From: Nymphaea colorata
Taxonomy: Eukaryota; Streptophyta; Magnoliopsida; Nymphaeales; Nymphaeaceae
Length of the DNA stretch: 64,000 bases
Assembly (NCBI RefSeq): GCF_008831285.2
Contig: NC_045146.1
Span: 13,283,289-13,347,288 of the forward strand
Reading direction: 5' to 3'
Shown here: piece after piece, positions 25,710 through 37,940 of the stretch
How the letters are laid out: every line of letters begins with the position of its first letter
Position numbering within the stretch: the first letter of the stretch is position 1
Made by a program: the position numbers and the translations under genes
The notes under the pieces: model-generated
Seen by the model: only the letters and a program-made list of their open reading frames with translations
Databases searched by the model: none
Told to the model about the DNA's origin: nothing

Positions 25710-27659
25710 ACAAAATTTGATTCAGAAGCCTCACCTGGGCTGCATTCAACTGGAAGTTTCATCTTTTTACTCTTTTTGGCCACTCCATCTTCCATCTTGG
25801 ATCCTGCCAAGCATAAGGTTTTCTGTAACTGCCAAACTTGAAGATAGAAGGCTTCTTCTCGGCACTTGCATCACTTTGTTTTTGATGTTTCAATCTGCTC
25901 ATAGACCGTCTATAACCTCATCAGGTCAAGAAGCAAACTCACAAAAGTGAAAGAATATATGAATTCCCTAGTGAACTGTATCGAACCCGCGTGTAAGAAA
26001 CCCTCTCTAGGGTGCCCATGTTGTACATGTGTGTTGAAAAGAGTAGCTCATACTATTGAAAATAGGTGATTGTTTTGGTTGCAGAGAAAGAACATGCCAC
26101 TCGAGCTGCATTCTCAGCTTTCAGATGCATTGCTATGCTTCAGTAACCAATACGACATATAAAGTGGAATCTTATATCTGTCTTCAGAATCCTTCAGGTC
26201 TCCAGCCTTCAAGTAATGGTTGGCTTCTGGTTCTAGTGGATGCTCATAGACCAGCTAAATACTTTCTGGTGAGAATGGTTAGGTAATGTGGAGAAAAGAT
26301 GATAAATGCAGATCGTCCTCATTAAATCATCCGTATTTTCTGTTGCCAGGGAATGAAAGTGGAAATACTGTAAACGATTATACCAGTCACACTTCATGAA
26401 GTTGGTGCCTTTTTTCTATGTTGTATAAGGAACACCCATATATTTTCGCCAGCAATGAAAGGTAATAAGTTGTATACATATAGATGGTGCCAATTATTTA
26501 ATTGCATTAACTATGTCAACCAATCCTAAGTTCTTTATAATTATATTTATGTTTAGGTGAAACACTTTCAAATAAATAAATATTTTTTCCTATTTTTTAA
26601 TTTTCACAAAGTAATTAAATCATCGAAATCATGGATTTTAGCATGGATCTTTTGCCACTTCAGCAAAAGCATGTCATGTCAGATCTACATAAGATTCATA
26701 GATTGATTTCAAATATAGAGTAATCAAACAACCCCTCGAACGTTACATGCTATGAGGCAACTAGTTATATGAACTTTCCACATCAATTACTCGGGTGGTG
26801 CCAGCCACAATCTATCTTTTCTTAGATAATTTAGTGGTTTTGATCTTCGTTTCTTGATAGCCAAAATAACAGCTGCAGTTCTTGGCAGCATACTAAACCT
26901 AGTTGTCTTTGCATGCAATACTTACAGCAATAAACAGCAGTAGTTGTATGTGTATAACTAGCTGTGGCTGGAGTGGTCCTCGGAGCACAATAGGTACCAA
27001 TCTGGTGTCTCATGATTGACGTTGGGCTCCCTCTTCTAATCACCAATTTCGAATCAAAGTTATTAGGCTAGGACTAATAATCTTCATTATACGAACAATA
27101 TACTGATACTTCACCTATATGCTGACACCTAGGCATATTCTTTGTGTCTGTGACAGTGTATACACAAAGCCACTATCATGCAAGTGCTTCACAGAATCAT
27201 CAGAAAATGCTGCAATGGCCGTTAGTACTAATGAGGACTTGTGGAAGAGCTTGAGTTTCAATATACAATTTGAACCATTTGAAGGTAGAGAAGACATCCG
27301 TTCCCTGGCTTGGAGTAAAATATCCGAGTGCATTGGCTTTAACTGTGAACAGGTGGATCTGAATGTGGATATACTAGAATTGGATGTAACAAATCATAAT
27401 GCGTGAACTTCATTAGAAGTGGATATTTATTTGACTTGTCATCAGAAAAAGGTTCATAGTTTTACAAGCAACTCATGAATCAGTTTACTCGAACGATATC
27501 TCATCCATTAGATATCAGTTCAAGTTTGTTGCACTGAAAAACCACAAAAAATCGCTAGATTTCCATCTTTTTCGTTTTAGGTGCAACTATGTCAGCTTCA
27601 ACTAGGTGCATTGCAGGAGGGAAGATAGCTAATTCATCATTGGACTCGATATTATCAAT

Positions 27660-28040
27660 TCTGGGGGTTCATATATTCAGATCTGGATTCGAATAAAGAA
27701 AAGTCATATTCGAATCCGAATCTGAAACCCGATTTTACAATCTGAATCTGATTTTTATATTTATATTTGAATCCGAATTTTGAATTGGATTTTGCCATTT
27801 TTCAAAATTTAATAGCATTAGATACATGATATTTGTCTACAAATGAATCCGATCTGAATCCGTATCCGAATCCAATCGGATGTTTATGTATATCTGAATC
27901 CGAATTCGATCGGATGCCATTTATTAAAATCCGAATTCGATCCAATTTCTTAATCGGATATTAATTTTTTTTTTTATATCCGATTTTTTCGTATCGGATT
28001 GGTCGGATATCCGATTCAAATCGGATATATTGACATCTCT
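27660..28040. mobile_element. Non-autonomous element built of ATCCGAAT motifs (hAT-like)
   Basis: About 380 bp dense in direct and inverted copies of AATCCGAAT/ATCGGATT. The right end on the minus strand reads AGATGTCAATATATCCGATT and the left end GGGGTTCATATATTCAGATC, so the ends are imperfect inverted repeats. Plant non-autonomous hAT-like elements often have GTGTCAAT-type ends with similar nested motifs. No coding capacity. Family assignment is tentative. Confidence 0.45.
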
Positions 28041-30181
28041 AGTTTAACATGGTAGGTTTGCTTTGACCATAACCTTGTGGAGGCACTCACAATATGTATT
28101 GAGATAGTTCAGGGACAACTTTTCTAAAGTAAATTACACTAATCGTCAGAAATTGCTTTCGACCTTTGTTGCTGGTTTTCACTTGGTTTACTGAATCTAG
28201 ATATCAGCTGCCAATGGGCAATACTTTGAACTCATGTTTTCTTAACAACTTGCTGATGTTCTCAACTCACCTCTGAACGAGAACTATAAAATCCTTCAAA
28301 GGAAGAGATAAGATCTCTCTCTAGGCTTCGATTTCTCCCCTTCAACCATCGAAAACAGTGGGGCGTATTCGTCATTGGATATCCTTGAATACAATGTTCT
28401 ACATCACCAAAGATATACAACTTAATCGTTGAAAGTGGGCAAGAGAGAGGATGATCCGACAAGCTTTTCATCTCCCCTCAAATTGAAATGGGGTGGATGT
28501 CAGGTACATTTAAATACAATTTGCAACATCACCCACGATATTCTTCTTCACATGTAAATGAATTAGAAAAGACAGGATGCGTTTTACATATTAACCACTA
28601 TCCCCAGCCATCGTCATTGATATCATCATCATCTCTGTGCTGACCAGCAGCTTCTCTGTTCCTTGCATGACCTTATCCTGCAAGAATGATATGGACCCTG
28701 ATTTGGTTAACTAGCTGTTGTGTGGGTCGCAAGGGTGTAGTATGCCATGGTTAGCTGGGTAGGCGGCATATGAAAAACATGCTTCTTATTCGATTCTCAT
28801 AGGTGTTATTCTTTTAAACTGTAAAAGGTGTGATCATGATACTCAAGTTGAAGGGTACAACATACCTTGCTCAAGTTCTAATGTAGTCCAAGACCTTGAA
28901 AGCAGGGGAAATAGGAAGGACCTTCGGGTCTTTGTCGGGTGGTGTGTTGTTAACCTCCTTCTCACCCGGACCAGCTGTTGTGTGTAGGTGGGTCAGTTTC
29001 AGGTCAAATGTTCCGTGGGCTACAGACCGATCCAGGTTTTGGAAAAGAAAGCACGCTGGATCCGATATTGAACTCTTGACCTCCTTCAACATGAACCGAC
29101 CTTTAAGTCCAATAGCTTGGTCAGGTAGGCAAAGCTTCTGTGTTGCGGTCGAGACTGGGATATACGATAATAAAAGTGATCACAGTTTCCACGATGACAA
29201 AGGTTAAATATGCCAGCGGCGCTGGTTGTATTTTGACAAAGTGAAAGCTTAAGTTCTCTATTCAAGTAAAGTGCTTAACAACTAAATTTCTAACAATTTT
29301 TTAGCAATTACAGTCATTAATTGCAATAAATATGAGAGTTGAACTATAAAACGTGCTTGGTTGAAAAGGATCGTAGGTCAATTTGAAGAGTGCACTATCT
29401 GAAACAAGTTGGACACCAAGTAAATACACTATAGATAACAACTAATATCAGACTCAGAATTGGCTGGATTCCGATCTCATATCAGACCTTATTTCCTCTT
29501 TTCTATTTCCAGCAAATTAAGATGATCTAGGAATCAGCTACTTGGTTTTGCATGTAGAACAAATATGAGCAATCTGTTGAAATTCCTGGACCTGATATCA
29601 TAACATTGTCAAACCATAAAAATTCAAAAGGTACCTCGAGATGTTCATATTCACACTAGGTCGATCATGATTTTATCATGGTTTTCCACTTCGCATACTG
29701 AAATTAAGGAGGAGTTTTTGAAAGTAGCATTGCCGATTGCTAATTATACATTGCACCAATCATGACGCGTGCTCATACTTTTTCATTATGTCTCCATGTT
29801 CTTTAACAACTTAAAATCTGCAACTCTACAGAGTTTCTCTTTCACCATCTTCCCAATTATAACAATAAATTTACAGACATCTCAAGAATTTCTTTCCTGC
29901 TATACAAAGATCCAAGGACATGACATCCCTATCTCATGCCTGGAATGGTGAACCGAAAATACAGGATTGTGTTGGATATATCCAAACACGGTTCATCACT
30001 TCATCTAACACGGCTCCCCTACCTGGCATCCTAGAGTCCACGACTTATTGGCAACATTCCCACTTTTTCCGGTGAGGAAATGCTGCTATGCTACACCTTT
30101 CCTCCATTCTTAGCTCTAGAGTTTTAGAAATACTTCAGGATCTGGGTGGACCGGTGGTACACTTATCAATTAGAATGTAGT

Positions 30182-30350
30182 CAGAGGTGGCCCTGACCCC
30201 ACTTCAAAGCTTTTTTTTTTAAATTACATGTAAACTTTTTAAAAAAATTTCTTGTTCTATATAAAAATTTTGAAAAATGATATTTCGGCCCTACTCAAAA
30301 TTTTAAAAATTTAATTCGGCCCGCCTCATGAAAAATTTCTGGCTCTTAAA
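30182..30350. mobile_element. Short hAT-like MITE, copy 1 of 3
   Basis: From CAGAGGTGGCCCTGACC to TTCTGGCTCTTA. The core (ACATGTAAAC..., TATATAAAAATTTTGAAAAATGATATTTCGGCCC, TTTAATTCGGCCC, CTCATGAAAAATTTCTGG in pieces) matches the elements at 32661-32819 and 33665-33841. I could not see a clean target duplication for this copy. Confidence 0.55.
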
Positions 30351-30847
30351 GTTTGCTGTTTAAATGAGTCGAACCCACCGCCAACCAACTATGCTATACC
30401 TCTCGAAAAGCAACTTCCCTACTTCTTAACATCTATTAGAGAAAAAAATAAATAAATATTGGTGGGAGAAAAAATGAAACCAAATATCTCAGCTACCAAA
30501 CGCAAGCGAAGAATGGGATCCAATACAGTGGACAACCTCATCTTCGCATCCATTTCCACCCTTGCTATGCATTAGAGACATTAATATTCTTTGAAAACAG
30601 TAAGCAACCGTAAATTTCGTGCCAAAATGAATTCTTATTCACACGTATCAACAGGACCATGGTAATAAAATCCCTTTGAAATTCTCAAAATGGGAAAAAA
30701 AAAAGAAACAAAGAGAAACATAAACTCTTTAAGATCTCAACCCAATTGAGCAAAGACCAAGAAAAGTTAGCCTTTCTACAAAAAATAATTAACAATACCT
30801 CTCTCTATATGTTCACCTTTTAAGACTATGGAACCAATAAGTTAGAT

Positions 30848-32517
30848 TCAGTTCTTGTGGTTCCTTTTGAGCATGCCTTCCATGATCACCTTCTTCTTGT
30901 ACTCATCTGAGTCCATATCCAGCTGAGCATGACCGTCCATCTCGGCATCGGCTCGGTGGGTGGTCTCCCGCCTCCTTAGTCGAGGGACCAAGCACAGACA
31001 GGCGCTGGTCCAGAAGATGGAACACAGTCTGCCGCATAGAAGCAGTGAAGTAAGACTTACAAGAACGATTGACATCCCTACCATAGGCCCGAGTTCGTAA
31101 TCCGACTTCTTCCTTGCTCTATCGATCCGATTCCGGGAAAAATCCGGTGGGAGAAGGGATTTCCGGGGCTTCTGCTTATTACGTGCACTAGTTTTCTCAA
31201 AGCTAGAATTCTTTTCCGAGGAAGTTGTCGCCGGATCTCGACCGCGTGTTTCATGAACTTGACTTTCCGGTGCCGCTGTCACTTCTTGAATTTCTCGTAT
31301 GGCAATAATTTCTTGGGATTCTGATCTATTCGGTCGGAAATTTGCCTGAGAAAGTTGAACCAGAAACGTAAATGAACTGGATAATTGATTTTCTAATTTC
31401 GTGCAACCACGCATGAGTTTAAGTACTGCTTAATTTGACGAAAGCAGGGGAGATAATTTGGCCGAATGAATGACGTAATAAATTAAACTTGAATTTATTA
31501 AGTTGTTGATTTCTTGCGTGATACGTAATATAAGATTGAGAACTCCCCTTCGAATTTTGTTATGAATGAGGAGCCGAATCATCAAATTTGGATTTCTTCT
31601 TTTCACTTTCTGCCTTTCTAATTCTTATGCATTTCGAAAAATCTATCTGTTAGAAAGTTGTGAAAACAAGCAGTTGATAACCGCAACCAAGAATTTTAGA
31701 ACACGAAAGAAAAGTCTAACCATCACACATATTCTGTCAAAATCAATGCGGAAGTTTCAAAGTACTCATGAGAAAGTGGCAACCTGGAAACATAATGAAA
31801 GTCTCTCCGCTGTCAGTGTAGGGGAGGGAGAGGAATCAGGGCACTTTTTCTTCTCCACGCGCCGAGAAAATTTTCATGTGAGAACCTTAGTTTCTTGGAA
31901 TGTTCGTGGGAAGAATTTGCCTTGTGATTGAACTAATTAGAAAAAGTTAACCTTTTTTGCCACTTTAATTTTCCTGTCCCTTTTTTTCTCCTCCTTACTA
32001 AACGTATGTTCTTCAAAATAGGGACGAGTTTTTTTTCTGATTTATGGATCCAGACTGGTACCTTTTGTTGGCTTTGATCTGCCGACGAGTCGCCGACTGT
32101 TGTTTTAGTTGGAAATATTGTGGCTTCAGGTCTAGATTGGTGGCCGGAATTGTCATCTGCAATGCCATTTGAGCTCCCGGCGATCTTCTGATCAGCTGTG
32201 GACGTGATCGCCCTCTCTGCATCCTTTCGTCCGACTTCGTGCCATCCTAGCATCTGAGCGATTCTCGGATTAAGTTCCGGCAGCTGTTTCCGGCCAGATT
32301 TCATCGGCTTAAACCAAGACCACTTCATCCATATTCTCCCTTGCTTCTCAGGCCTATCTTTCGAATCGTCAGGCTTTCGTGAAACTCGTGGATCAATCTG
32401 TGCATGGGACTTCTTCTTCTTCTTCTTCTTCTTCTGTTCGCTGAAGAAGCTGGGAATTTGAAAACACGAAGGGAAGCAGGAACACCGTGCTCGGGATTTC
32501 TGGACTTTGGTGGCCAT
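30848..32517 (-). CDS. Plant-specific single-pass membrane protein of unknown function
   Basis: Two exons, 32062-32517 and 30848-31345, join in phase 0 with a GT donor after QSQQK and a CTCAG acceptor before ANFRPNRS, giving 317 aa. The N-terminus is Cys-rich (RCSCFPSCFQIPSFF) and followed by a lysine run from an AAG repeat. A tryptophan-rich block MKWSWFKPMKSGRKQLPE lies near residue 64-81. The second exon has a polar, Ser-rich middle, one clear hydrophobic segment (MVGMSIVLVSLTSLLLCG, about 261-278) that continues as RLCSIFWTSACLCLVPRL, and an end DEYKKKVIMEGMLKRNHKN. The layout resembles uncharacterised plant transmembrane proteins such as the At5g23160 group, but I hold that lightly. No enzyme motif is visible. 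A broken copy of exon 1 lies at about 60.2-60.7 kb. Confidence 0.72.
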
Positions 32518-32660
32518 GGAGTCATCCGTGTTGGTTCCGAACTCGTTCTTATTTCGGGCTTTTTTTCTTTTTCAGAACACTGCTCACCATAATATCTATT
32601 TTCCAAATTCATACTTCACCTTTTGAGAAGTTATGGAAGACCACCCCCTTTGAAGGTTCG

Positions 32661-32819
32661 CAGGGATGGGTCTTGCCATACTTAAAAAAAAAAAAATTAT
32701 ATCTAAATTTTAGAAAATTTGACTTGTTTTATATAAAAATTTTAAAAAATTGTATTTCCGGCCAATCAAAATTTAAAAACTTTAATTCAACCCTCTCATG
32801 AAAAAATTCACCGCCCTTG
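32661..32819. mobile_element. hAT-like MITE, copy 2 of 3, with perfect 8-bp target duplication
   Basis: The element starts CAGGGATGG and ends CCGCCCTTG, imperfect inverted ends. It is flanked by AAGGTTCG at 32653-32660 and again at 32820-32827. An 8-bp target duplication is the hAT hallmark. The AT-rich core matches copies at 30182 and 33665. It interrupts the duplicated segment B1 just upstream of the membrane-protein gene. The paralogous place in the 60-kb copy does not carry this element. Confidence 0.72.
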
Positions 32820-33664
32820 AAGGTTCGAACATTCTTCTTGGCCGCTGCCATTCAAATAATTTAAGAAATCGACCTGAGACACAGAATTTTTATATATGTT
32901 TGACTGCTCATAACAGATAAGACATGCACAATTGTTATAATTTTCAAATGCTTATTTATTTGATTAAGTTGGTTGTGGTTGTGGATGGCCGGTTCAGATA
33001 TAAATGTCAACATCTTCTATAGGCGAACAGGCTCTAGACCCTGAGGGCAAGGAAAAGGAGAGTTGAGTTAGGTTTCTCTCATCAAACCTTGTTAGTTAAT
33101 TACGGGAATTGAACTTCAGACAAAACATAAGATTTACAAGGCAAAAAAAATGGATCCCCATTAATTTTTTCAAATTTTCACTAAATTGTGCTTATACATT
33201 AAAAAATCATGTTTTATGTGCATGCTTATCCTTAGGTTTTCCATCATGAAATTCTGACCATATGTTTATATGGTTTCTGTGCTGTTTGTTAGGTTTACCA
33301 ATGCTTATAAAGGTTGAATCAATTGTCCCGATTAGCAAAAAAAAACAAATGATAAATTAACATATCTTGAAAATAAGGACATATAAATTTAAAAAATGGT
33401 CGACAAAGTCGGAATATAATTATAGAACCCTTATAATTTTATGTCAAACACAACTCCTTGTCAACGAAGTGAGATGTTGTGGGTAATTGCCGTGGTCAAA
33501 TATACAAGCTATGCCAACCGATAGCAGAAGTGGCAGCAGGATCACACGAAAAAGGAAATTCAGAAAGAAACGATGTGTAAATTAAGTTGAACATCTAACG
33601 GGTTCGCACTTGCTTTCTCATGAAGTTTCAGTAGAAGCATGGCAATGACGAGGACTCATGCACT

Positions 33665-33841
33665 CAGGGGTAGAGTCAAGGCTGTTCATGATTCAGTTGT
33701 TTTTGTTTTTAATTTACATGTAAATTTTTAAAAAATTCATTTGTTTTACATAAAAATTTTGAAAAATGATATTTCGGTTCTAATTAAAATTTAAAAAATT
33801 TAATTAGTCTCTTCTCATACAAATTTTCTGACTCTACCTTA
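33665..33841. mobile_element. hAT-like MITE, copy 3 of 3, with 8-bp target duplication
   Basis: Begins CAGGGGTAGAGTCA and ends TGACTCTACCTTA: ten bases (GGTAGAGTCA) are perfectly inverted at the ends. Flanks are CATGCACT (33657-33664) and CATGCACC (33842-33849), an 8-bp target duplication with one difference. The core matches the copies at 30182 and 32661. 177 bp, no coding potential. Confidence 0.78.
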
Positions 33842-35672
33842 CATGCACCCAATGTTTATCTTTCTGATGGACCCACCGAAAAACAAAAATCCGGCAACTT
33901 GGTGACGTATAAGAAGAAACAACGTCGTGGTGCAAACTATTCAAACAAAGCCGGGGAAAAAAAGTCAGGTGGCCCCTTTTATTTTTCTGAAATTGGTACC
34001 CGTTCTATCACCCTCTCTATGATCTGTCAATACATTGATGTTATTAATGGCACTAGCTAACTTACCAATGAATCTTAATTCTTAGGGTGTTCTTGATTTT
34101 CTGCTTTCTGATCTAAGTATGAAATAAGGGTGAAGGCAAATATGATATGATGAATTTCATCATATGTAGACTTCTTTATGTTCAAACGAGGACAGAAAAA
34201 AGTAGGATTCGAGCCTATGATGGAGCCAGAAAAATTCGCTCGAGGAACACATGCATGTTTAGAAACATTTATGTCTGAAAGTGCACTTACATACGTATAA
34301 AAATAAATATTAAATTCCCCAATCTAAAAATGAACAAATTTTAAAGAGTTGGAGTAGTCAACTGCCCACCTTAGCCCACAACGCCACTGATCAGAGTTGG
34401 TTAAAGTCGTCAACTACAACAAAGATGGGACTAAGGACGAGTTTGCACTTGCTCCATACACCATGTATGAATTTGTGAGGAAACGTTTTTGGTGGATTTA
34501 TCCATCTCATCAAACACGCTGGCCCTTAGGGAGTGTTTGATCATGGGGTGGACAGCTATATTTTTTAGACACTCAATTTCGAAAGTGCATACCCATAACC
34601 AAACACAAACGCGGAGCCATAACTTGAGTTGGATTTCTTATTGTTTTTCGATACTTAACAAGAAATGTCACGGAAATCTTTCTCACATGGACAGAACATT
34701 TTAAACGGATCGTCTATCGCACTCCTTCTTGCGTTTTCAGACCCGAACACAATGAAAGTTGCAAAAATAGCGCTTTTATTTTTATAATGACATAGAATAG
34801 CCCTTTGTCTTACGAAAGCAGAAAATATATTTTTTTAAAAAAGCTTTTTTTTTTTTTGTTTTCCCATTTTGTTTTCAGAATAATATTACAATCAATTGCC
34901 CCAATTGATCAAACTGAAGAGAGAATGCCCGAGACAGCCGCTCTCGTGACAGCGTGTTTGAGATGCGTTGTCTTAGACACATTCTACCGAAGATTCAAAC
35001 CCCGCCTTATAGGCTTAATTAGGAAGCAAGTGGAAGTGTGTAATCTAAATTTTGACCGCTTTCAATTTAAATGCCTGAAAATGACAGTTTGTAAATGACA
35101 AGTCAAATATTTATGAGCAAGGAGGAGTAAGCAGTCAAAAACTCCAACCCAAATGATATATTATAAAAATGTTCGTTTCTTGCGACGATTAAATTTGAAT
35201 ATCGTTTGATTGCTCGCCAAGCAAGTTTGGTCTGCCTGAAAATTGAAATCTCAAGGTCGAAGTGCATAGCATTTTCTTTCTTCTTCTATGGGCCACGCAC
35301 GTGACATCAAGCACGAAATCGGTTGATTTCGCTTGGTGCTTGTCACGTGCAAGTTTTTCCGCCGGCAAGGGTTTCTCCGCCGGACAAACCTTTGCCGTCG
35401 ATTCTCGATCGAGGTCGCTTGATCTAAAAAGAACACAAAGTTTTTCATATTTTTAGAAGAGCTGTTTATCGTTTATAAAACGTTAGTACAAAATCACCGT
35501 ATGCTCATTAATTTAGCTTTCTTATTACCAACACAAGTTGAGCTACTGGCTCAAAATATATACACAAATATAATGCATCAACAAAGTAAGTTACTCTCAT
35601 GTGCATCGTTGTTGATCACTCTCTTTATTGGGTTCACGATCCATCTCACAACCAATCAAGTTTAACTTAGTT

Positions 35673-35911
35673 TGGGCATGTCCGGCTCGGGCCAACCCGA
35701 AACAGGCCTGACTCAATTAAATTTAAAAAAATATATATATAAATATAAAATAATATATATAAATAATTAATTATAATAAAATATTATATAAATATACATT
35801 AATAAATAAATATTAAAAATTTTATCGGCCCAACCCGGTACTCTTTTTTCCAGACCCAGGCCCGAGTCGGCCGGGTACCGAGTACCCAACGGCAGCCCGG
35901 CCGATGCCCAG
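35673..35911. mobile_element. GC-ended, AT-cored non-autonomous element
   Basis: GC-rich ends (TGGGCATGTCCGG and, inverted, GGCCGATGCCCAG) enclose a strongly AT-rich core of about 110 bp. The flanks ACTTAGTT (35665-35672) and ACTTAAGTT (35912-35920) look like an imperfect 8-bp target duplication, pointing to a hAT-like element. Similar GC/AT/GC fragments occur at about 60750-60955 and, in part, at 58575-58680. Confidence 0.55.
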
Positions 35912-36052
35912 ACTTAAGTTTAACACATGAATGTTGTGTGCGAATGTTGTGTGTGTGTGTTAATTGTTTGCTTGCGTATTGATCTCATCATAGTTAGAAA
36001 TAGCTTCCTCGTTCTTGTTTAATGTCACTCAAAACCCATACTGATAATCTTA

Positions 36053-36163
36053 GGGGGCATTCAATAGCCTCGGGTTATTTAAGATTCAAGGTGATTTGAA
36101 AGTATTGAGAAAATCTCATATCATAAACAAAGATTACAAGCCATTTGTTGCTTTTGAATGGAC
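36053..36163. mobile_element. Tourist/Harbinger-like MITE
   Basis: A 111-bp unit begins GGGGGCATTCAATAGCC and ends GCTTTTGAATGGAC, so CATTCAA.AGC is inverted at both ends. The flanks are TTA on the left and TAA on the right; Harbinger-type elements make 3-bp TWA duplications, though here they differ by one base. Confidence 0.55.
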
Positions 36164-36167
36164 TAAC

Positions 36168-36990
36168 ACTGTCACGACCCAATTTTTTACAGCAATTTTT
36201 TTTAAAAATAATAGCGGAAGTAACATTGAATCATACCAAAACCAAATCAAATAAAACATTTATTGATTTCAACAATAAAAACACTTGGACCCAAACAACT
36301 AAAATAAACACAATGCTTAAAACCGATTCAGTGTCCAAAATGCCAATGCCCGTCCATCACAAGACTGAGATCGTCGTTCCATGAGCCATAATCTATCAAA
36401 AACTACCTGTAGAAATAGAAAGGAGTCGGAATTCATCTGAGTATGAAAAAATCCAACTATGAATGAAACATGACCCAACAAAAATAATATTTGATTTTGT
36501 AAAACAAATTCATATAAGGGTCTTATGAACCACAACCATAAGACTCCAAATCTTAATACATATTAGAGTTACGTCACATTATAAAAAACGAGGTGTGCAC
36601 AACCTCTAAAATTTCGTAGACTTTCGACCATGGCCTATCATTACAATGAGTATGGACATGGTGCCGAGCAACAACATAAATCCTCGTGGGCACTTACGGG
36701 CAAAACAGAACATATCTTCACTAGGCGATCCATCAGATCGAGGGTAACCTGCATTGAAGCCTACTGAGATATTCAGATCGCCACTGCAGCAACATGGCCC
36801 CTCTAAGCACCTAGGGTAAGGGACGAGGAGACACCTTGCTCTCCAACAAAAACAAAACAAAATCCTGGGCCCTTGTACCACCCAATACCTTGTGGGTCCT
36901 TCAGTGTAGATAGAGGAGTGTGCGACAATAGTGAGCTCACGCACACCACTACCTCTCGGGATGAAACCAAACACTGGGAAAAACAGAAGC
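36168..36990. mobile_element. Possible LTR-retrotransposon LTR fragment
   Basis: The stretch starts TGTCACGACCCAA, followed by a block with AATAGCGGAAG. Many plant Ty3/gypsy LTRs begin TGTCACG(A/C)CCC and share such a GCGGAAG block. I cannot find a matching second LTR or a clear CA end, so this may be a truncated solo LTR or nothing of the kind. Confidence 0.3.
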
Positions 36991-37549
36991 TCGCACTCAT
37001 ATATACTAACACATATTTTATATACATGATATTATTATTTTGATCTAACAATACAATGCTTCTAATTTATTTCCCTCTACAATATGATGTATCACTTTTT
37101 TCAACATTATGCTTCCGTTACGTACAACCTTTTACACCTGATCGACGATGTCAAAGGCATATACATGCATGTGTTTGCTGAAGGTATAGAAAAGTTGTGA
37201 GATCTTCTTATATTTTCCCAATTTGTTGTAGATTAAACGCATAAATGTGATTTACATGATTTATGTACTAGGGGATAAAGTTTGCATTATGCATGGTAAC
37301 ATGTTATAGTATTTATGGGTGCTTCAAAAGTTGAAGTTAGAAAAATTATCTCCCTTGAAAAAATAAATAATACATATCTTTATATAGAGAAAAATTGGTT
37401 GCACCTACTTGCACACGGCATGCACAGTTGTGAATTCATATCTTCCAGCTCGTATCAACTAAGCTGAATCATACGGGTAACTGTCATTTATGATAAATCA
37501 GATCATGGCTTTTTTACCAAAACATGAGGTTGAACAATTAATGCACTAA

Positions 37550-37822
37550 GGTGGTATTTGAACTATTAGACAATTCATATGGTAAAAGGCAGTCTTATAT
37601 GAGTCATTTTAAATAACTTGTCCCATGCTAATTGGGATTAGAAACACTGAAGTAGGCATAAATTTATGGCTAAGCATGAATACTTCGTGGGCGACTCATA
37701 AATCATTCCAAGAATTAGGCTATATTCATGGAACATTAGTTATAGTATTCTATGAATATACCTAAATTTTGAAGACAAATTCATTAAAGACTTACAAAGT
37801 GTTTCTACTACCAAACGATCTC
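37550..37822. mobile_element. Tourist/Harbinger-like MITE, left member of an abutting pair
   Basis: Flanked by TAA at 37547-37549 and 37823-37825. The left end is GGTGGTATTTGAAC and the right end, inverted, GAGATCGTTTGGTAG. The end match is weak outside the TTTG core, but the flanking TAA on both sides and the position directly against a clearer element support it. Confidence 0.45.
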
Positions 37823-37825
37823 TAA

Positions 37826-37940
37826 GGAGCTGTTTGACAATTGAAATAGTTTGTTATGATTTCATAAATTTACACAAAATATTGGAATAGAATTATGAAA
37901 CAGTAACAATCTAGTACTGCTACTGTTACCAAACGACTAC
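37826..37940. mobile_element. Tourist/Harbinger-like MITE, right member of the pair
   Basis: A 115-bp unit flanked by TAA at 37823-37825 and 37941-37943. It starts GGAGCTGTTTGACAATTG and ends ACTGTTACCAAACGACTAC; the inverted end reads GTAGTCGTTTGGTAACAGT. The GTTTG-centred terminal repeat and TAA duplication are typical of Tourist elements. Confidence 0.65.

Larger units (their letters stand above)
25710..30847. other. Intergenic, LPA2 3' flank and diverged repeats
   Basis: LPA2 3' untranslated sequence probably occupies the first few hundred bases. The longest frame (27119-27406, 95 aa, containing LWKSLSFNIQFEPFEGREDI) has a protein-like composition, but I recognise no family and see no partner exon. 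The stretch also carries the ATCCGAAT-rich element at 27660-28040, a partial internal duplication near 28373-28550, and a hAT-like fragment at 30182-30350. Confidence 0.5.
31840..34105. repeat. Segmental duplication, copy B1 (partner 60047-61352)
   Basis: In the same orientation as 60047-61352. Matching blocks run in order: GCCGAGAA...GCCTTGTGATTG (31861-31930 with 60068-60138), exon 1 of the membrane-protein gene (32040-32420 with 60240-60560), CTTGGCCGCTGCC...AAGAAATCGACC (32838-32875 with 60976-61013), GCTCATAACAGATAAG (32907-32922 with 61064-61079), and TTTTTCTGAAATTG...ATGAATCTTAATT (33981-34080 with 61238-61326). B1 has extra sequence, including hAT-like insertions at 32661 and 33665. 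Confidence 0.88.

Noticed and set aside
30848..31414. The second exon of the membrane-protein gene as an independent 188-aa gene
   Set aside because: The first 23 residues lie upstream of a good CTCAG acceptor in phase with the QSQQK donor at 32062, so it is better explained as exon 2.
34525..34610. Short inverted repeat (GTGTTTGATCATGGG / CCCATAACCAAACAC) as a further MITE
   Set aside because: The arms pair with mismatches, but no flanking TAA or other duplication was found, so I did not list it as an element.
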